From CAZYBU01 sp964645775 (lineage in GTDB: Bacteria; Spirochaetota; UBA4802; UBA5550), in the NCBI GenBank assembly GCA_964645775.1, contig CAZYBU010000019.1:1-61917 (forward strand): a stretch of DNA of 61,917 nucleotides, in the 5' to 3' direction. The notes below the pieces were generated by a model. It saw nothing but the letters and a program-made list of their open reading frames with translations. It ran no database searches and was not told the DNA's origin. Position numbers and translations under genes: made by a program. The number at the start of each line of letters is the position of its first letter. The stretch's first letter is position 1. Shown here one piece after another: positions 32,477-41,430 of this stretch.

Positions 32477-32929
32477 ATGGAAAACGTAACTGACTATACC
32501 GATAAAAAATACATAAAGAATCTGGATTCCACCGATAAATTTGAAGCTATCGAAGAGTTGGCCGTTCTTTTTAAAGACTCGGGGATAACTGATAATATTC
32601 CCTCACTTATCAACGCCCTTAAAGAGAGGGAAGAGATCATGAGCACAGGTATCGGCTTCGGAATTGCAATTCCCCACGCTAAAATCAAAAACGTAAAACA
32701 CATGACTTTTGCCGTGGGAATATCACGGAAAGGTATTGATTTCGATTCCATGGACGGAAAGCCGGTACATCTGATTATACTGGTGGTGGCCGGAGAGCGT
32801 CAGCACAAGGATTACCTGAGACTTCTCTCAAGAATCATGGGACTCTTAAAAAAGCCTGACATGCGGGACCGCATCATTGAAAGCGAGTCCCCCGAATCAA
32901 TCATCAAATTCCTGGCGGAACAGGCCTGA
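32477..32929 (+). CDS. ptsN: PTS EIIA component of the nitrogen/fructose type (EIIA-Ntr)
   Basis: 150 residues. Phosphorylatable His in GIAIPHAK, with the preceding STGIGFGIAIPHA block and GKPVHLIILVVAG. Single-domain EIIA of the Ntr branch, which in proteobacteria regulates K+ transport and stress rather than sugar uptake; there are no EIIB/EIIC genes beside it here. It ends 39 bases before leuS. Confidence 0.88.
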   Translation: MENVTDYTDKKYIKNLDSTDKFEAIEELAVLFKDSGITDNIPSLINALKEREEIMSTGIGFGIAIPHAKIKNVKHMTFAVGISRKGIDFDSMDGKPVHLIILVVAGERQHKDYLRLLSRIMGLLKKPDMRDRIIESESPESIIKFLAEQA

Positions 32930-32968
32930 TCCCGCAAATGATAATGAGTTAATATAAGGAAAGGTATC

Positions 32969-35434
32969 ATGGAACGAGAGTACGACTTTATTTCAATCGA
33001 GGAAAAATGGCAGCAGCGCTGGGAGGATGCGGGTTCCTTTCGAAATACCATTATCAAGGGCAAAGAGAAATACTATGTTCTTGAGATGTTCCCCTACCCT
33101 TCAGGCCGTCTGCACATGGGACATGTCCGTGTTTACACTATTGGTGACCTGGTGGCCCGCTTCATGCGAATGAAAGGGTATAATGTTTTCCATCCCATGG
33201 GATGGGATTCCTTCGGCCTTCCGGCCGAGAATGCTGCCATCCAGAACAACATCCCTCCCATGAAATGGACATCAGAGAATATCGCCCACATGAAAAAACA
33301 GTTCAAGAGACTGGGATGCTCCCTCGACTGGGAACGGGAGGTCACCACCTACAGTCCTGAGTATTATAAATGGAATCAGTGGATATTCATTAAGATGTAC
33401 GAGAAAGGCCTGGCCTACAAGAAGAAGGCCTCGGTCAACTGGTGTATTAACTGTAACACGGTACTGGCTAACGAACAGGTGGAACAGGGTCTCTGCTGGA
33501 GATGTGAATCTCCCGTTGTCCAGAAGGAGCTGGAACAATGGTTCTTTAAGATAACCGATTACGCGGAGGACCTGCTTGCGGGACACGAGGATCTTTCCGG
33601 CAGCTGGCCAGAACAGGTCCTCACCATGCAGAAAAACTGGATCGGCCGATCCACGGGACTGATGGCCAATTTCAAGCTGGAAACCGGCGAGGACTTTCCC
33701 ATATACACGACCCGTCCCGACACTATTTTCGGCGTTACGTTCATGGCTATCGCGCCGGAACATCCATTACTTGAAAAGTTGGATGATCCTAGGGTCAGGG
33801 AATACATCGAGAAAAGCCGGAAGGAATCGATCATTGAACGGACAGCGGAGAACCGCGAAAAGGAGGGAGTGGATACCGGTCTGAAGGTCATCAACCCCTT
33901 CAACGGAGAAAAAATACCTCTCTACGTGGCAAATTTTGTGCTCATGGAATACGGAACCGGGGCCATCATGAGCGTGCCCGCCCATGATGAGCGGGACTTC
34001 CTCTTCGCCCGCAAATATGGCATACCGATTCGTGTCGTTATACAACACCGGGAGGAGGAACTGAATCCGGACACGATGGAAAACGCCTATACAGGTGATG
34101 GAATCATAGCCAACTCCGGACCCTTCAACGGCCAGGATAACCTGGAGGCCATGGACGGTATTATGGATCTGGCTGAAGAAGAAGGTTTTGGCGATCGGAA
34201 AATAAATTACCGCATCCGGGACTGGCTCATAAGCCGGCAAAGGTACTGGGGTTGTCCCATTCCTGTTATCTACTGTGAATCCTGCGGGGCCCTGCCGGTT
34301 CCGGAGAAAGATCTTCCGGTAGAGCTTCCCACGGAAGTCGACTTTTCCCGGGACTCCGGCTCTCCCCTTAAACGAATGGAGTCCTTTTATAAAGCCACCT
34401 GTCCCAAATGCGGGAGTGAAGCCCGGCGTGAGACCGATACCATGGACACTTTTGTCGATTCCTCCTGGTACTACGCGAAATACACATCACCTCGTTCGGA
34501 AGAGATATTCGATCCGGAAGAAGTAAATTACTGGATGCCTGTGGACCAGTACATCGGCGGGATTGAGCACGCTGTTCTCCATCTTCTTTACGCCCGATTT
34601 TTTTCCATGGTCCTGAACGATCTTGGCCTTTATGATGCCAGGGAACCCTTCAGGAACCTTCTAACCCAGGGAATGGTCATCAAGGACGGTTCCAAGATGA
34701 GCAAGTCCAAGGGAAATATCGTCGACCCGGATGAAATCATTAATCGGTTCGGCGCCGATACCGTTCGACTCTTCATGCTCTTCGCTTCCCCGCCCCAGAA
34801 AGACCTTGACTGGTCCGACAAGGGAGTAGAAGGCTCCTTCCGATTCATCAACCGCGTATGGCGATTCGTTACCTCGTGGGCCGATGAATACGGAAGCATG
34901 GAGGGAATTAACCAGGACGGCCTTTCCGATTCCCTGAAGAAGATACGTATTGAACTCCATCGAACCATAAAGATTGTCACTGTCGATGTTGAGGAACGGT
35001 TCCAGTATAACACGGCCATAGCCCGTCTCATGGAGCTTACGAACGCCTGTTACCAGGTCCCTGAGGAGGAATTCCATACAGAGCAGGGACGGGCCGTGCT
35101 CACAGAACTGCTGAATGGACTCCTGGGAATGCTTGCCCCATTCACACCTCATCTGGCCGAGGAGTTGTGGGAGATGTTGGGCCATGACAATATGCTTATC
35201 AATCACACCTGGCCTGTCTGTATCGACGAGCTGACGGCCCGCGATGAAGTTGAGCTCGTCTTTCAGGTAAACGGGAAGGTCCGGGCAAAGGAGATGGTCC
35301 CCTCAGGCCTCGACAGGGAAGAACTTGAAAAGCTCGCCCTTCAAAATGAACGGGTCAAACAGTACATGGAGGGAAAAAAGGTCCGCAAGATCATTGCCGT
35401 ACCGAATAAGCTTGTCAATGTTGTTGTAGGATAG
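32969..35434 (+). CDS. leuS: Leucyl-tRNA synthetase
   Basis: 821 residues, class Ia. The HIGH-type motif is in PYPSGRLHMGHVR (near 41) and the KMSKS-type motif in SKMSKSKGNIVDPDE. Zinc-ribbon-like cysteines (CINCNTV ... CWRCE and CESCGA ... CPKCG) and the CP1 editing domain with TTRPDTIFG lie in order between them. Anticodon-binding domain and C-terminal extension complete it. AGGAAAGG precedes the ATG. Confidence 0.96.
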   Translation: MEREYDFISIEEKWQQRWEDAGSFRNTIIKGKEKYYVLEMFPYPSGRLHMGHVRVYTIGDLVARFMRMKGYNVFHPMGWDSFGLPAENAAIQNNIPPMKWTSENIAHMKKQFKRLGCSLDWEREVTTYSPEYYKWNQWIFIKMYEKGLAYKKKASVNWCINCNTVLANEQVEQGLCWRCESPVVQKELEQWFFKITDYAEDLLAGHEDLSGSWPEQVLTMQKNWIGRSTGLMANFKLETGEDFPIYTTRPDTIFGVTFMAIAPEHPLLEKLDDPRVREYIEKSRKESIIERTAENREKEGVDTGLKVINPFNGEKIPLYVANFVLMEYGTGAIMSVPAHDERDFLFARKYGIPIRVVIQHREEELNPDTMENAYTGDGIIANSGPFNGQDNLEAMDGIMDLAEEEGFGDRKINYRIRDWLISRQRYWGCPIPVIYCESCGALPVPEKDLPVELPTEVDFSRDSGSPLKRMESFYKATCPKCGSEARRETDTMDTFVDSSWYYAKYTSPRSEEIFDPEEVNYWMPVDQYIGGIEHAVLHLLYARFFSMVLNDLGLYDAREPFRNLLTQGMVIKDGSKMSKSKGNIVDPDEIINRFGADTVRLFMLFASPPQKDLDWSDKGVEGSFRFINRVWRFVTSWADEYGSMEGINQDGLSDSLKKIRIELHRTIKIVTVDVEERFQYNTAIARLMELTNACYQVPEEEFHTEQGRAVLTELLNGLLGMLAPFTPHLAEELWEMLGHDNMLINHTWPVCIDELTARDEVELVFQVNGKVRAKEMVPSGLDREELEKLALQNERVKQYMEGKKVRKIIAVPNKLVNVVVG

Positions 35435-35489
35435 CTACGCCTTTTCCCAGAATATTAAATATTCAGACATAATCTATGCTTCCATTAAA

Positions 35490-35516
35490 AGGGCAATGAT
35501 GAAATGCCCTGTTTTA
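35490..35516 (+). terminator. Probable terminator after leuS
   Basis: AGGGCA (35490-35495) pairs with TGCCCT (35505-35510) around a 9-base loop, followed by GTTTTAT. The stem is only 6 bp. Confidence 0.4.
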
Positions 35517-35583
35517 TCCCCTTTTTAAGGGTGATATCCTTTCAGGCAGTATCCTACCTGCTACTATTTTTATTTATAAAAAC

Positions 35584-35612
35584 TTGATTCTAAATATAAA
35601 ACTTATTATATT
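35584..35612 (+). promoter_or_regulatory. Promoter for the multi-pass membrane protein gene
   Basis: TTGATT (35584-35589), 17 bases, TATATT (35607-35612), in an AT-rich stretch 46 bases before the start codon. It follows the leuS terminator. Confidence 0.55.
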
Positions 35613-35657
35613 TATTGTATGGACAGAATCCGTAGAAAAAACTGACAGGAGGTATAT

Positions 35658-36392
35658 ATGAATATACTCAGCATTCTAAAGGACAGTCTTACAATTTCAA
35701 AGAAAAACCCCCTTATCTTTGTACCCATGCTGGTTTTTCTTATCATCGTAACATTGCTTTCCCTGATTTTTGTGGGAACCATGGCGCCCGATTTCGCGAA
35801 TCTCCTTGAGAAAGGTGCAGCATCCACAAATGTGGGATCAATAATAGGAGGGGCCCTTGGCGGTAGCCTTCTCATTATGTTTATCAGCATGATCATTGGC
35901 CTGCTGGCCCACGGTATGACCGTAGCTATGGCTGATGAAGCTATGAAAAACGAAAAAACGTCCCTTCAGAGTGGATGGAAAGCGGTAACAGGTAACATTA
36001 CCCCTCTTGCTATTACAGCTATCCTGACGGCTCTTATCATAACCGTGGGCATGGTTCTCCTGGTTATTCCCGGAGTGATAGCACTCTTCCTGCTTCTCTT
36101 TGCCGTAATCGCCGTCATGATTGACAAGGAAGGCGCCACTTCCGCACTGGGTAAAAGTGTGCGCACCGTTACAGCGAACCTGGGTACCACCTTTATCCTG
36201 TTCCTTATCATGATAGCCCTGAGCGTGCTGGTCGGATTAATAAATTCCGTCTTTGCGCTCCTCCCCATTCTGGGTATAGTCATAGACGTGGCAGTGACGA
36301 CATTTTTCACCGCCTATATTACCATCTATCTGGTTGTAGCTTATGACAAACTGGAGGAGAAACCGAAGAAAGCACCCGAACCTACGATATGA
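35658..36392 (+). CDS. Multi-pass membrane protein of unknown function
   Basis: 244 residues with about six membrane helices (about 18-45, 68-100, 115-155, 178-205 and 205-230). No signal peptide and no catalytic motif. The overall form resembles YciC/DUF975/glycerophosphodiesterase membrane-domain families, with a SLTISKKNP start and an ALGKSVRTVTANLG loop, but no assignment is certain. A perfect ribosome site (AGGAGG, 7 bases upstream) fixes the start. Own promoter and terminator, so a single-gene unit. Confidence 0.7.
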   Translation: MNILSILKDSLTISKKNPLIFVPMLVFLIIVTLLSLIFVGTMAPDFANLLEKGAASTNVGSIIGGALGGSLLIMFISMIIGLLAHGMTVAMADEAMKNEKTSLQSGWKAVTGNITPLAITAILTALIITVGMVLLVIPGVIALFLLLFAVIAVMIDKEGATSALGKSVRTVTANLGTTFILFLIMIALSVLVGLINSVFALLPILGIVIDVAVTTFFTAYITIYLVVAYDKLEEKPKKAPEPTI

Positions 36393-36418
36393 CGGAACTC
36401 TTAACCATTCCATTCCCT

Positions 36419-36445
36419 GAACCGGCTCCGGCCGGTTCTTTTTTT
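36419..36445 (+). terminator. Strong rho-independent terminator
   Basis: GAACCGG (36419-36425) pairs with CCGGTTC (36432-36438) around loop CTCCGG, followed by seven T. It ends the single-gene unit of the membrane protein. Confidence 0.9.
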
Positions 36446-36505
36446 GTAAAAACAGATCAGTTTTTTTACTAAATTTGCTTTCGTGCAGATAATAATAGAC
36501 TATTT

Positions 36506-36521
36506 CCGCCGCTTTCGGCGG
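36506..36521. repeat. GC-rich hairpin in an AT-rich gap
   Basis: CCGCCG (36506-36511) pairs with CGGCGG (36516-36521) around CTTT. No T run follows on either strand. It shares a CCGCCG core with the stem at 8304-8336; it could be a transcript-stability or protein-binding element. Confidence 0.4.
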
Positions 36522-36660
36522 CGGGACGAGTAGAGATTATTTATAGCAAATATCATTAAGGGATAAAGACCAATAAAAGCATTAATCTTTTTACAATCTG
36601 GCAGAATCAGACGTGTACCTTGTCAGGAGAACTAACTTGACAATAAGGAGAAGACTCACT

Positions 36661-37173
36661 ATGATTCAAAAAAGGAGCGGGAATACCATGGCCTTGAAAG
36701 AAGAAGAACTCTCCCAGATAGGATCTTATGTAAAAGACCACCTGCCGGAATGGTTGACCGGTATAAATCTGATACAATACCTGCCCGATTATGACCGCGA
36801 GCTGAGAGAACGACAGATCCGGGTGGAAGAGGAACTGAAGAACCAGCGTGAATTGATGAAGCAGGGATTCGACCTGATGGAAAAGCGTTTTGAGCAGATG
36901 GAAAAACGTTTTGAGCAGGTCGACAAGCGCTTCGAGCAGGTTGACAAGCGCTTCGAACAGGTCGACAAACGCTTCGAGCAGATCGACAAACGCTTCGAGC
37001 AGGTCGACAAACGCTTCGAGCAGGTCGACAAACATTTCGAAGAATTACGTACAGACACCAACCGTAGATTCGAAGAAGTGGATAAAAGATTCAATCGTAT
37101 TACGGTTCTTATCACAACAGGATTCGCCATGATAACGGTTCTCATCACTGTTTTCAAGTTTATCAGTCCATAA
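36661..37173 (+). CDS. Heptad-repeat coiled-coil protein with a C-terminal membrane helix
   Basis: 170 residues. A helical N-terminal region is followed by eight 7-residue units of the type VDKRFEQ (first two MEKRFEQ, one IDKRFEQ), then RFEEVDKRF and a C-terminal membrane segment (about 147-168, VLITTGFAMITVLIT). It is a tail-anchored long coiled coil. This matches the general form of DUF1640-like and Borrelia Bdr-type proteins (repeat-bearing, tail-anchored); homology to Bdr is not shown. The start at 36661 has AAGGAG upstream; 36688 is the alternative. Confidence 0.75.
   Translation: MIQKRSGNTMALKEEELSQIGSYVKDHLPEWLTGINLIQYLPDYDRELRERQIRVEEELKNQRELMKQGFDLMEKRFEQMEKRFEQVDKRFEQVDKRFEQVDKRFEQIDKRFEQVDKRFEQVDKHFEELRTDTNRRFEEVDKRFNRITVLITTGFAMITVLITVFKFISP
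36877..37044 (+). repeat. Eight 21-bp repeats encoding VDKRFEQ heptads
   Basis: Eight in-frame 21-bp units start at 36877, 36898, 36919, 36940, 36961, 36982, 37003 and 37024. Central copies differ at only one to three bases, mostly synonymous. The first two and the last are more divergent, as expected when repeats expand from the middle. Confidence 0.95.
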
Positions 37174-37190
37174 TTAGAATCATACCCAGT

Positions 37191-38087
37191 ATGAAAAAAT
37201 CAATCCTCACGAGTATAGAAGAAAGCTTTCTTTCCCGATACAGGCAAAGACAATTCTCTCTCGATCTCTGGCAATCAATCATGGAGGCCTGGCCGCCTGC
37301 TCTTGAAACCGGAAGTCGTCCCTCTCTGGTCATGGCCCGCAGGAGCGGGGACGCCGGACTTGCCCTTCTCTGGGTGGTCCAGGCGGCCCTGGTGAGACCT
37401 ATCCTCCAATGCGTTGCTGACCAGGATACGCCCCTCCTGGGGGCACTCTGTCATGCCGAGGAGCGGGAAGACCCCATGATTATAAAAAGAAAAAATGGAT
37501 GCGTTCTTCTGTCCGGCTCCAAGAGGTTCGTGAGCGGCGGTCCTGAAGCGGACCTTCTCCTGGTCACCGGACGATCCGAACCGGAAGGAAAAATTGACTG
37601 GTTACTGGCCCTGCCGCCGGAGGAACTTGCCCCCTTCATGAAGGAACTATCTCTTCCGGCCCTGAATACCGTGCCCCATGGAAGGTTTTCCGTTACAGAT
37701 TTTAATCCTGAACGTTACCTGGAAACGGACACCGACCCATCCCTTCTTCGCAGAATACTCAAAACATCGGGTCTCCTGGAACGGTCATCTATCGTGGAAA
37801 TGGTGTGCGGCCTTGGCCTCTATCTGGCAGAAAAATCCGGCCATGAAAAAAAGGGAGAAACGCTGAAAAAAATCACCCTTGAAGTCAGTCAATTCCTCAA
37901 TTACCAGCTGAAAGCCGACATGAATGGGGAAAAATTGCCCCTCCTGCCCGCCTCCTTGCTGAAAAACGTCTTCAGACTCCTTGCCGGGATCAGGGAAGGG
38001 ACGTCCGAGCACGAACCGGAACGTTCATCTGATCTTGAATTTCTTCTTGCCCTGTTTGAACGTCTGCCCTCGGAAAAGTCCTTGTAA
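37191..38087 (+). CDS. Short, divergent acyl-CoA-dehydrogenase-like protein
   Basis: 298 residues against about 380 for the family. The middle beta-domain is recognisable (LLSGSKRFVSGGPEADLLLVTGR, then HGRFSVTDFNPERYL) and the flanking helices fit the ACAD outline. The catalytic Glu and the FAD-binding residues could not be placed; cofactor binding is uncertain. It sits 28 bases ahead of a MoxR ATPase and a CoxE-like VWA gene and is probably in their operon, making it a possible client of that chaperone pair. Confidence 0.55.
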   Translation: MKKSILTSIEESFLSRYRQRQFSLDLWQSIMEAWPPALETGSRPSLVMARRSGDAGLALLWVVQAALVRPILQCVADQDTPLLGALCHAEEREDPMIIKRKNGCVLLSGSKRFVSGGPEADLLLVTGRSEPEGKIDWLLALPPEELAPFMKELSLPALNTVPHGRFSVTDFNPERYLETDTDPSLLRRILKTSGLLERSSIVEMVCGLGLYLAEKSGHEKKGETLKKITLEVSQFLNYQLKADMNGEKLPLLPASLLKNVFRLLAGIREGTSEHEPERSSDLEFLLALFERLPSEKSL

Positions 38088-38115
38088 ATCTTGCCGGAGG
38101 GGCGAACCTGCGCCC

Positions 38116-39036
38116 ATGAAAACATTCTCTTCCATTGATGAAACGCGTGACCGGCTTGAAGAGGTGAGCTATCTTCCCTCTGAATCGATCGCCACGACTG
38201 TCTTCCTGGCCCTTCAACTGGGCAGACCCATACTCATCGAGGGGCCTGCCGGTGTAGGTAAAACCGACCTCGCCCGGGCAACGGCCGAGGCCCTGGACAG
38301 GGAACTCATCCGTCTTCAGTGTTACGAAGGACTCGATGAGTCCAGGGCCCTGTACGAGTGGGAATACGGCAAGCAGCTCCTCTATACACAGATTCTCCGG
38401 GACAGGATACACCAGCTCACCTGTGACGCGGGTACTCTTGAGGAGGCGGTCGAGGCCCTGGAGAAAGACGGGAACATATTCTTCTCGGAACGGTTCCTTA
38501 TCGCCCGTCCCCTGCTCAGAGCCCTGAAGGAAAGCTCCAATTCTCTTCTTCTTATTGATGAGATCGACAAGACCGACTCAGAGTTCGAGGCTTTCCTTCT
38601 GGAACTTTTGTCTGAATTTCAGATCACCATACCGGAAATCGGCACCTACCGGGCCAGGTCTATACCACCTGTTTTCCTGACATCGAACAGTGAAAGGGAT
38701 CTGACCGAGGCCCTGAAACGAAGGTGTCTCCATCTGCATATCGATTATCCTTCCGAGGAGCTGGAGGAGAAGATCCTGACCCGGAGAGTACCCGAAGCGC
38801 CGGAAGCCCTGCGCCGGGGCGTTGTCCAGGCCGTACAGGCCGTTCGGGTACTCCAGATACGGAAGCCACCCAGTATCTCCGAGAGCATCGACTGGCTCCG
38901 TTCCCTGCTCCTCATGGGACACGAGGTCCTGGACCGGGAGGCTTTTGAGAAAAACCTTAATATCCTGTTAAAATACCAGGGCGACATTCAGGCCGCCATG
39001 GAGGGCAGTTCCCCGGCGCTTAAGAATCTTCAATGA
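38116..39036 (+). CDS. MoxR-family AAA+ ATPase (CoxD-like)
   Basis: 306 residues. Walker A EGPAGVGKTDLA, Walker B LLLIDEIDK, sensor-1 VFLTSNSERDL and Arg finger in LKRRCLHLHIDYP. MoxR ATPases act with VWA proteins to insert metal cofactors or remodel enzymes; the CoxD/CoxE pair matures the Mo-Cu site of CO dehydrogenase. Start at 38116; GGAGGGG lies 13 bases upstream, a rather long spacing. It overlaps the VWA gene by 4 bases (ATGA), so the pair is translationally coupled. Confidence 0.88.
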   Translation: MKTFSSIDETRDRLEEVSYLPSESIATTVFLALQLGRPILIEGPAGVGKTDLARATAEALDRELIRLQCYEGLDESRALYEWEYGKQLLYTQILRDRIHQLTCDAGTLEEAVEALEKDGNIFFSERFLIARPLLRALKESSNSLLLIDEIDKTDSEFEAFLLELLSEFQITIPEIGTYRARSIPPVFLTSNSERDLTEALKRRCLHLHIDYPSEELEEKILTRRVPEAPEALRRGVVQAVQAVRVLQIRKPPSISESIDWLRSLLLMGHEVLDREAFEKNLNILLKYQGDIQAAMEGSSPALKNLQ

Positions 39037-40286
39037 AGACCATCCAGCAACTGGCCATGGCTCTGCGGGACGCTGGAATACCGGTCTCCACAGACGAATA
39101 TCTCTCCCTGAACCGGGCCCTGGAATTCGTGGATTATTCCAGTCGAAACAGGATGAAAGCCGCATTCCGGTCCCTTCTGGTCCGTGATTCATCTGACATA
39201 TCCATTTTCGACAGAATATTCGATGCCTGGATGGGAGGCACACCCGCCGGGGAAAATGTAGATGATACCCTGGAGAGGGACCTCCGGGAACTTATAGCCC
39301 ATAACGAGCCTCCCGACGCGGAGGATGCCGAAGAGCTGGCAATGGAGATTGCCCTTTCCATTGACGGGGAAGGGAACCCGGTCCCCGGCGATTCTCTTAC
39401 ACAGATGCTCAGGGAGAGAATCCGGAACAACTCCCGATGGAACCGGAAATCGCGTCAGGAACGGACCGGAATAGTTGAGGAAATGCTTCGTTCAAGGGAA
39501 CGCCTCGATGCCGGCCAACAGGAACACCGGCGGGAAGAGGAACTATATCGGCGACCTATCTACCGCTTCTCGGCAAAAGAAGTTACACAGATGAGGCAGG
39601 AGGTTCGCCGCCTGGCCCAGAAGATCCGGAGCCGGGTCTCCCTCCGTAAAAAGAGAATGAAACGGGGGACCGTGGACATCCGAAGCACCCTGAGAGGGAG
39701 CCTGCAATACGGTGGTGTCCCAATGAAACTCTATTTCCATAACAGGAAGAAAACCCGTCCCCAGCTGGTTGTTCTCTGCGACGTATCAAATTCCGTTAAC
39801 CAGTTCAATCGTTTCATGCTCCTCCTAACCCACTCACTCCAGGGGGTCTTCTCCAGAGTTAAAACCTTCGCGTTCGTGAGCCGCCTGGTGGAGATCACCC
39901 CTCTCCTGCGGCACATGGACCCGGAAAGGGCCATTAATGGCGTTATTAATGACAGGTATTTCACTTACGGGTACGGCACCCACTACGGAGCCGCATTCCG
40001 TTCCCTGGCCCGGGATCACGCATCCTCCCTGAACCGGAAAACAACACTACTCATTCTGGGAGACGCCCGGAATAACCACCAGTCCACGGAACTGGAATGT
40101 TTTAAAACCATAGCTTCCCGCTGCCGCCACATTTTCTGGTTGAATCCGGAGAGTGAACACCTGTGGACCTGGGGGGACAGTATCGCAACCCTGTATAGGC
40201 CTCACTGCACGGTCATGAGCGAGGTGCAGACCCTGCACGACCTGGCCCGATTCATGGACGAGCTTCTCGAACAGTCAATGAAATAA
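39033..40286 (+). CDS. CoxE-like protein with a VWA domain
   Basis: 417 residues. The N-terminal half is helical and charged (several Arg/Glu-rich segments, about 100-200). The C-terminal VWA domain (about 240-417) has an intact MIDAS: D-x-S-x-S in CDVSNSV, Thr in GTHYGAAF and Asp in ILGDARNN. No signal peptide, so cytosolic. Start inside the MoxR gene (ATGA overlap). Expected role: metal-dependent adaptor linking the ATPase to a substrate, which here might be the neighbouring ACAD-like protein. No CO dehydrogenase genes are in the window. Confidence 0.86.
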   Translation: MKTIQQLAMALRDAGIPVSTDEYLSLNRALEFVDYSSRNRMKAAFRSLLVRDSSDISIFDRIFDAWMGGTPAGENVDDTLERDLRELIAHNEPPDAEDAEELAMEIALSIDGEGNPVPGDSLTQMLRERIRNNSRWNRKSRQERTGIVEEMLRSRERLDAGQQEHRREEELYRRPIYRFSAKEVTQMRQEVRRLAQKIRSRVSLRKKRMKRGTVDIRSTLRGSLQYGGVPMKLYFHNRKKTRPQLVVLCDVSNSVNQFNRFMLLLTHSLQGVFSRVKTFAFVSRLVEITPLLRHMDPERAINGVINDRYFTYGYGTHYGAAFRSLARDHASSLNRKTTLLILGDARNNHQSTELECFKTIASRCRHIFWLNPESEHLWTWGDSIATLYRPHCTVMSEVQTLHDLARFMDELLEQSMK

Positions 40287-40300
40287 CCGGGATTTTTCAG

Positions 40301-40515
40301 TCAATCGGAAGGTGTCTCTTCCCGCCACTGGATCAACTTCTCTTTTGGGGGAAGAGAATAGAAAGTATTATTGATCTCAACAGTACTGAATCGCTCAGCG
40401 TACCAGCCGATCCATTCCTTTTTTTAAGCTGCCGGGGATAGAAAACACCTTTCCAGTAAGAATAGTAATATCCTGAACAAGCGATCCAGGCCTTCAAGGA
40501 TTCTCCTTCTGACAT
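40301..40515 (-). pseudogene. Frameshifted, truncated DUF72 (YecE-like) gene
   Basis: The first frame gives WIACSGYYYSYWKGVFYPRQLKK, the N-terminal DUF72 signature. In an A7 run the frame breaks. Reading an eighth A continues the family sequence (EWIGWYAERFSTVEINNTFY, then LPPKEKLIQWREETPSD) to a stop at 40301. DUF72 proteins are about 240-300 residues; here about 72 remain, with the rest missing. The start (40515) lies inside mutM, 21 bases before its stop. The early stop shows that a sequencing error alone cannot restore the gene. Confidence 0.75.
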
Positions 40516-41288
40516 GATGGACAGATAAAGCAGCCCCTGCCGGCTACTTTGATCTTTGTAACCGTGCCCTCGCAATATGGGCATTGTTCCCCTTCATGGC
40601 GTCTGGGCAGCAGAAATCCGGCGGGGAAGGAGCCGGATTTGGACATGCGGTCAATGGCTGTTTCCAGTATGCGTCCGGTTTTCCGGTACAGTGTTGTGAT
40701 TTCCTTTTTTGACAAATCGTTTACTTTTCGTCTCGGATGAATGCGGGCCTGGAAGAGAATCTCGTCTGAATATATGTTCCCGATACCTGAAAAGAGGGAC
40801 TGCTCCATTAGAGCGGTTTTTACCATGCCATTTTTTCGCAGCAACCGTTCGGCAAATTCCTCCCGGTCAAGGGACAAAACGTCCGGGCCTATGGCATGCT
40901 CCCGTATAAAGCGGTCTCTGCTTCCCGGCAGGGCCAGGAGCCCCAGTTTGCGTTGTGATATGTAAAATAAGGAGGACCCTTCCGTAAAATCAAAACGTAC
41001 CCTGGAATGAAGAGGGACCTTATCCTCCCTCTTCCTATACTTAAGATAACCGCTCATGCCGAAATGCATGACAAGGGCCCGTCCCCCGTCGGTCTCCAGG
41101 AAGAGATACTTACCCCTCCTGTCCGTTGAAACAAATCGATCACCCTCCAGTGTGCTTCCGAAATCATCTTCATCTTCATCATCTCCCAGTACATCTTTAT
41201 CCAGCACCCTGACCTCATCGATCTCCTGGTTCAGTGACGTTGAGTCGACATACTGGCGAAACACTTCAACATCGGGTAATTCAGGCAT
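40494..41288 (-). CDS. mutM: Formamidopyrimidine-DNA glycosylase
   Basis: 264 residues. The mature N terminus P-E-L-P-(D)-V-E gives catalytic P2 and E3; K60 in RRGK and the MHFGMSG loop are conserved. The C-terminal zinc finger is C-x2-C ... C-x2-C (CPYC ... CPSC). It removes 8-oxoguanine and other oxidised purines and nicks the strand. ATG at 41288 is preceded by GGAG. It complements nth at 3241 in oxidative-damage repair. Confidence 0.95.
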   Translation of the reverse strand: MPELPDVEVFRQYVDSTSLNQEIDEVRVLDKDVLGDDEDEDDFGSTLEGDRFVSTDRRGKYLFLETDGGRALVMHFGMSGYLKYRKREDKVPLHSRVRFDFTEGSSLFYISQRKLGLLALPGSRDRFIREHAIGPDVLSLDREEFAERLLRKNGMVKTALMEQSLFSGIGNIYSDEILFQARIHPRRKVNDLSKKEITTLYRKTGRILETAIDRMSKSGSFPAGFLLPRRHEGEQCPYCEGTVTKIKVAGRGCFICPSCQKENP

Positions 41289-41370
41289 TATATTCTCCAG
41301 ATTCAATAATACATCCAATCTACAGCAGGATGGGACACCTGTCAAAAAGATTGGAAAGTTAAAACGGGGT

Positions 41371-41410
41371 TAAAATGACAACAGGACGGCTACACGCCGC
41401 CCTGTCATCT
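41371..41410 (-). terminator. Terminator after the peroxiredoxin gene
   Basis: On the minus strand a long stem (GACAGG-GCGGC with GCCGT-CCTGT, with wobble pairs) closes on GTGTA and is followed by TTTTAA. It begins 20 bases past the stop codon at 41431. Confidence 0.7.
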
Positions 41411-41430
41411 AATGGTATCTGGCAGGTTGT

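Noticed and set aside
36877..37044. CRISPR-like direct repeats
   Set aside because: Repeats are contiguous 21-bp coding heptads without spacers.
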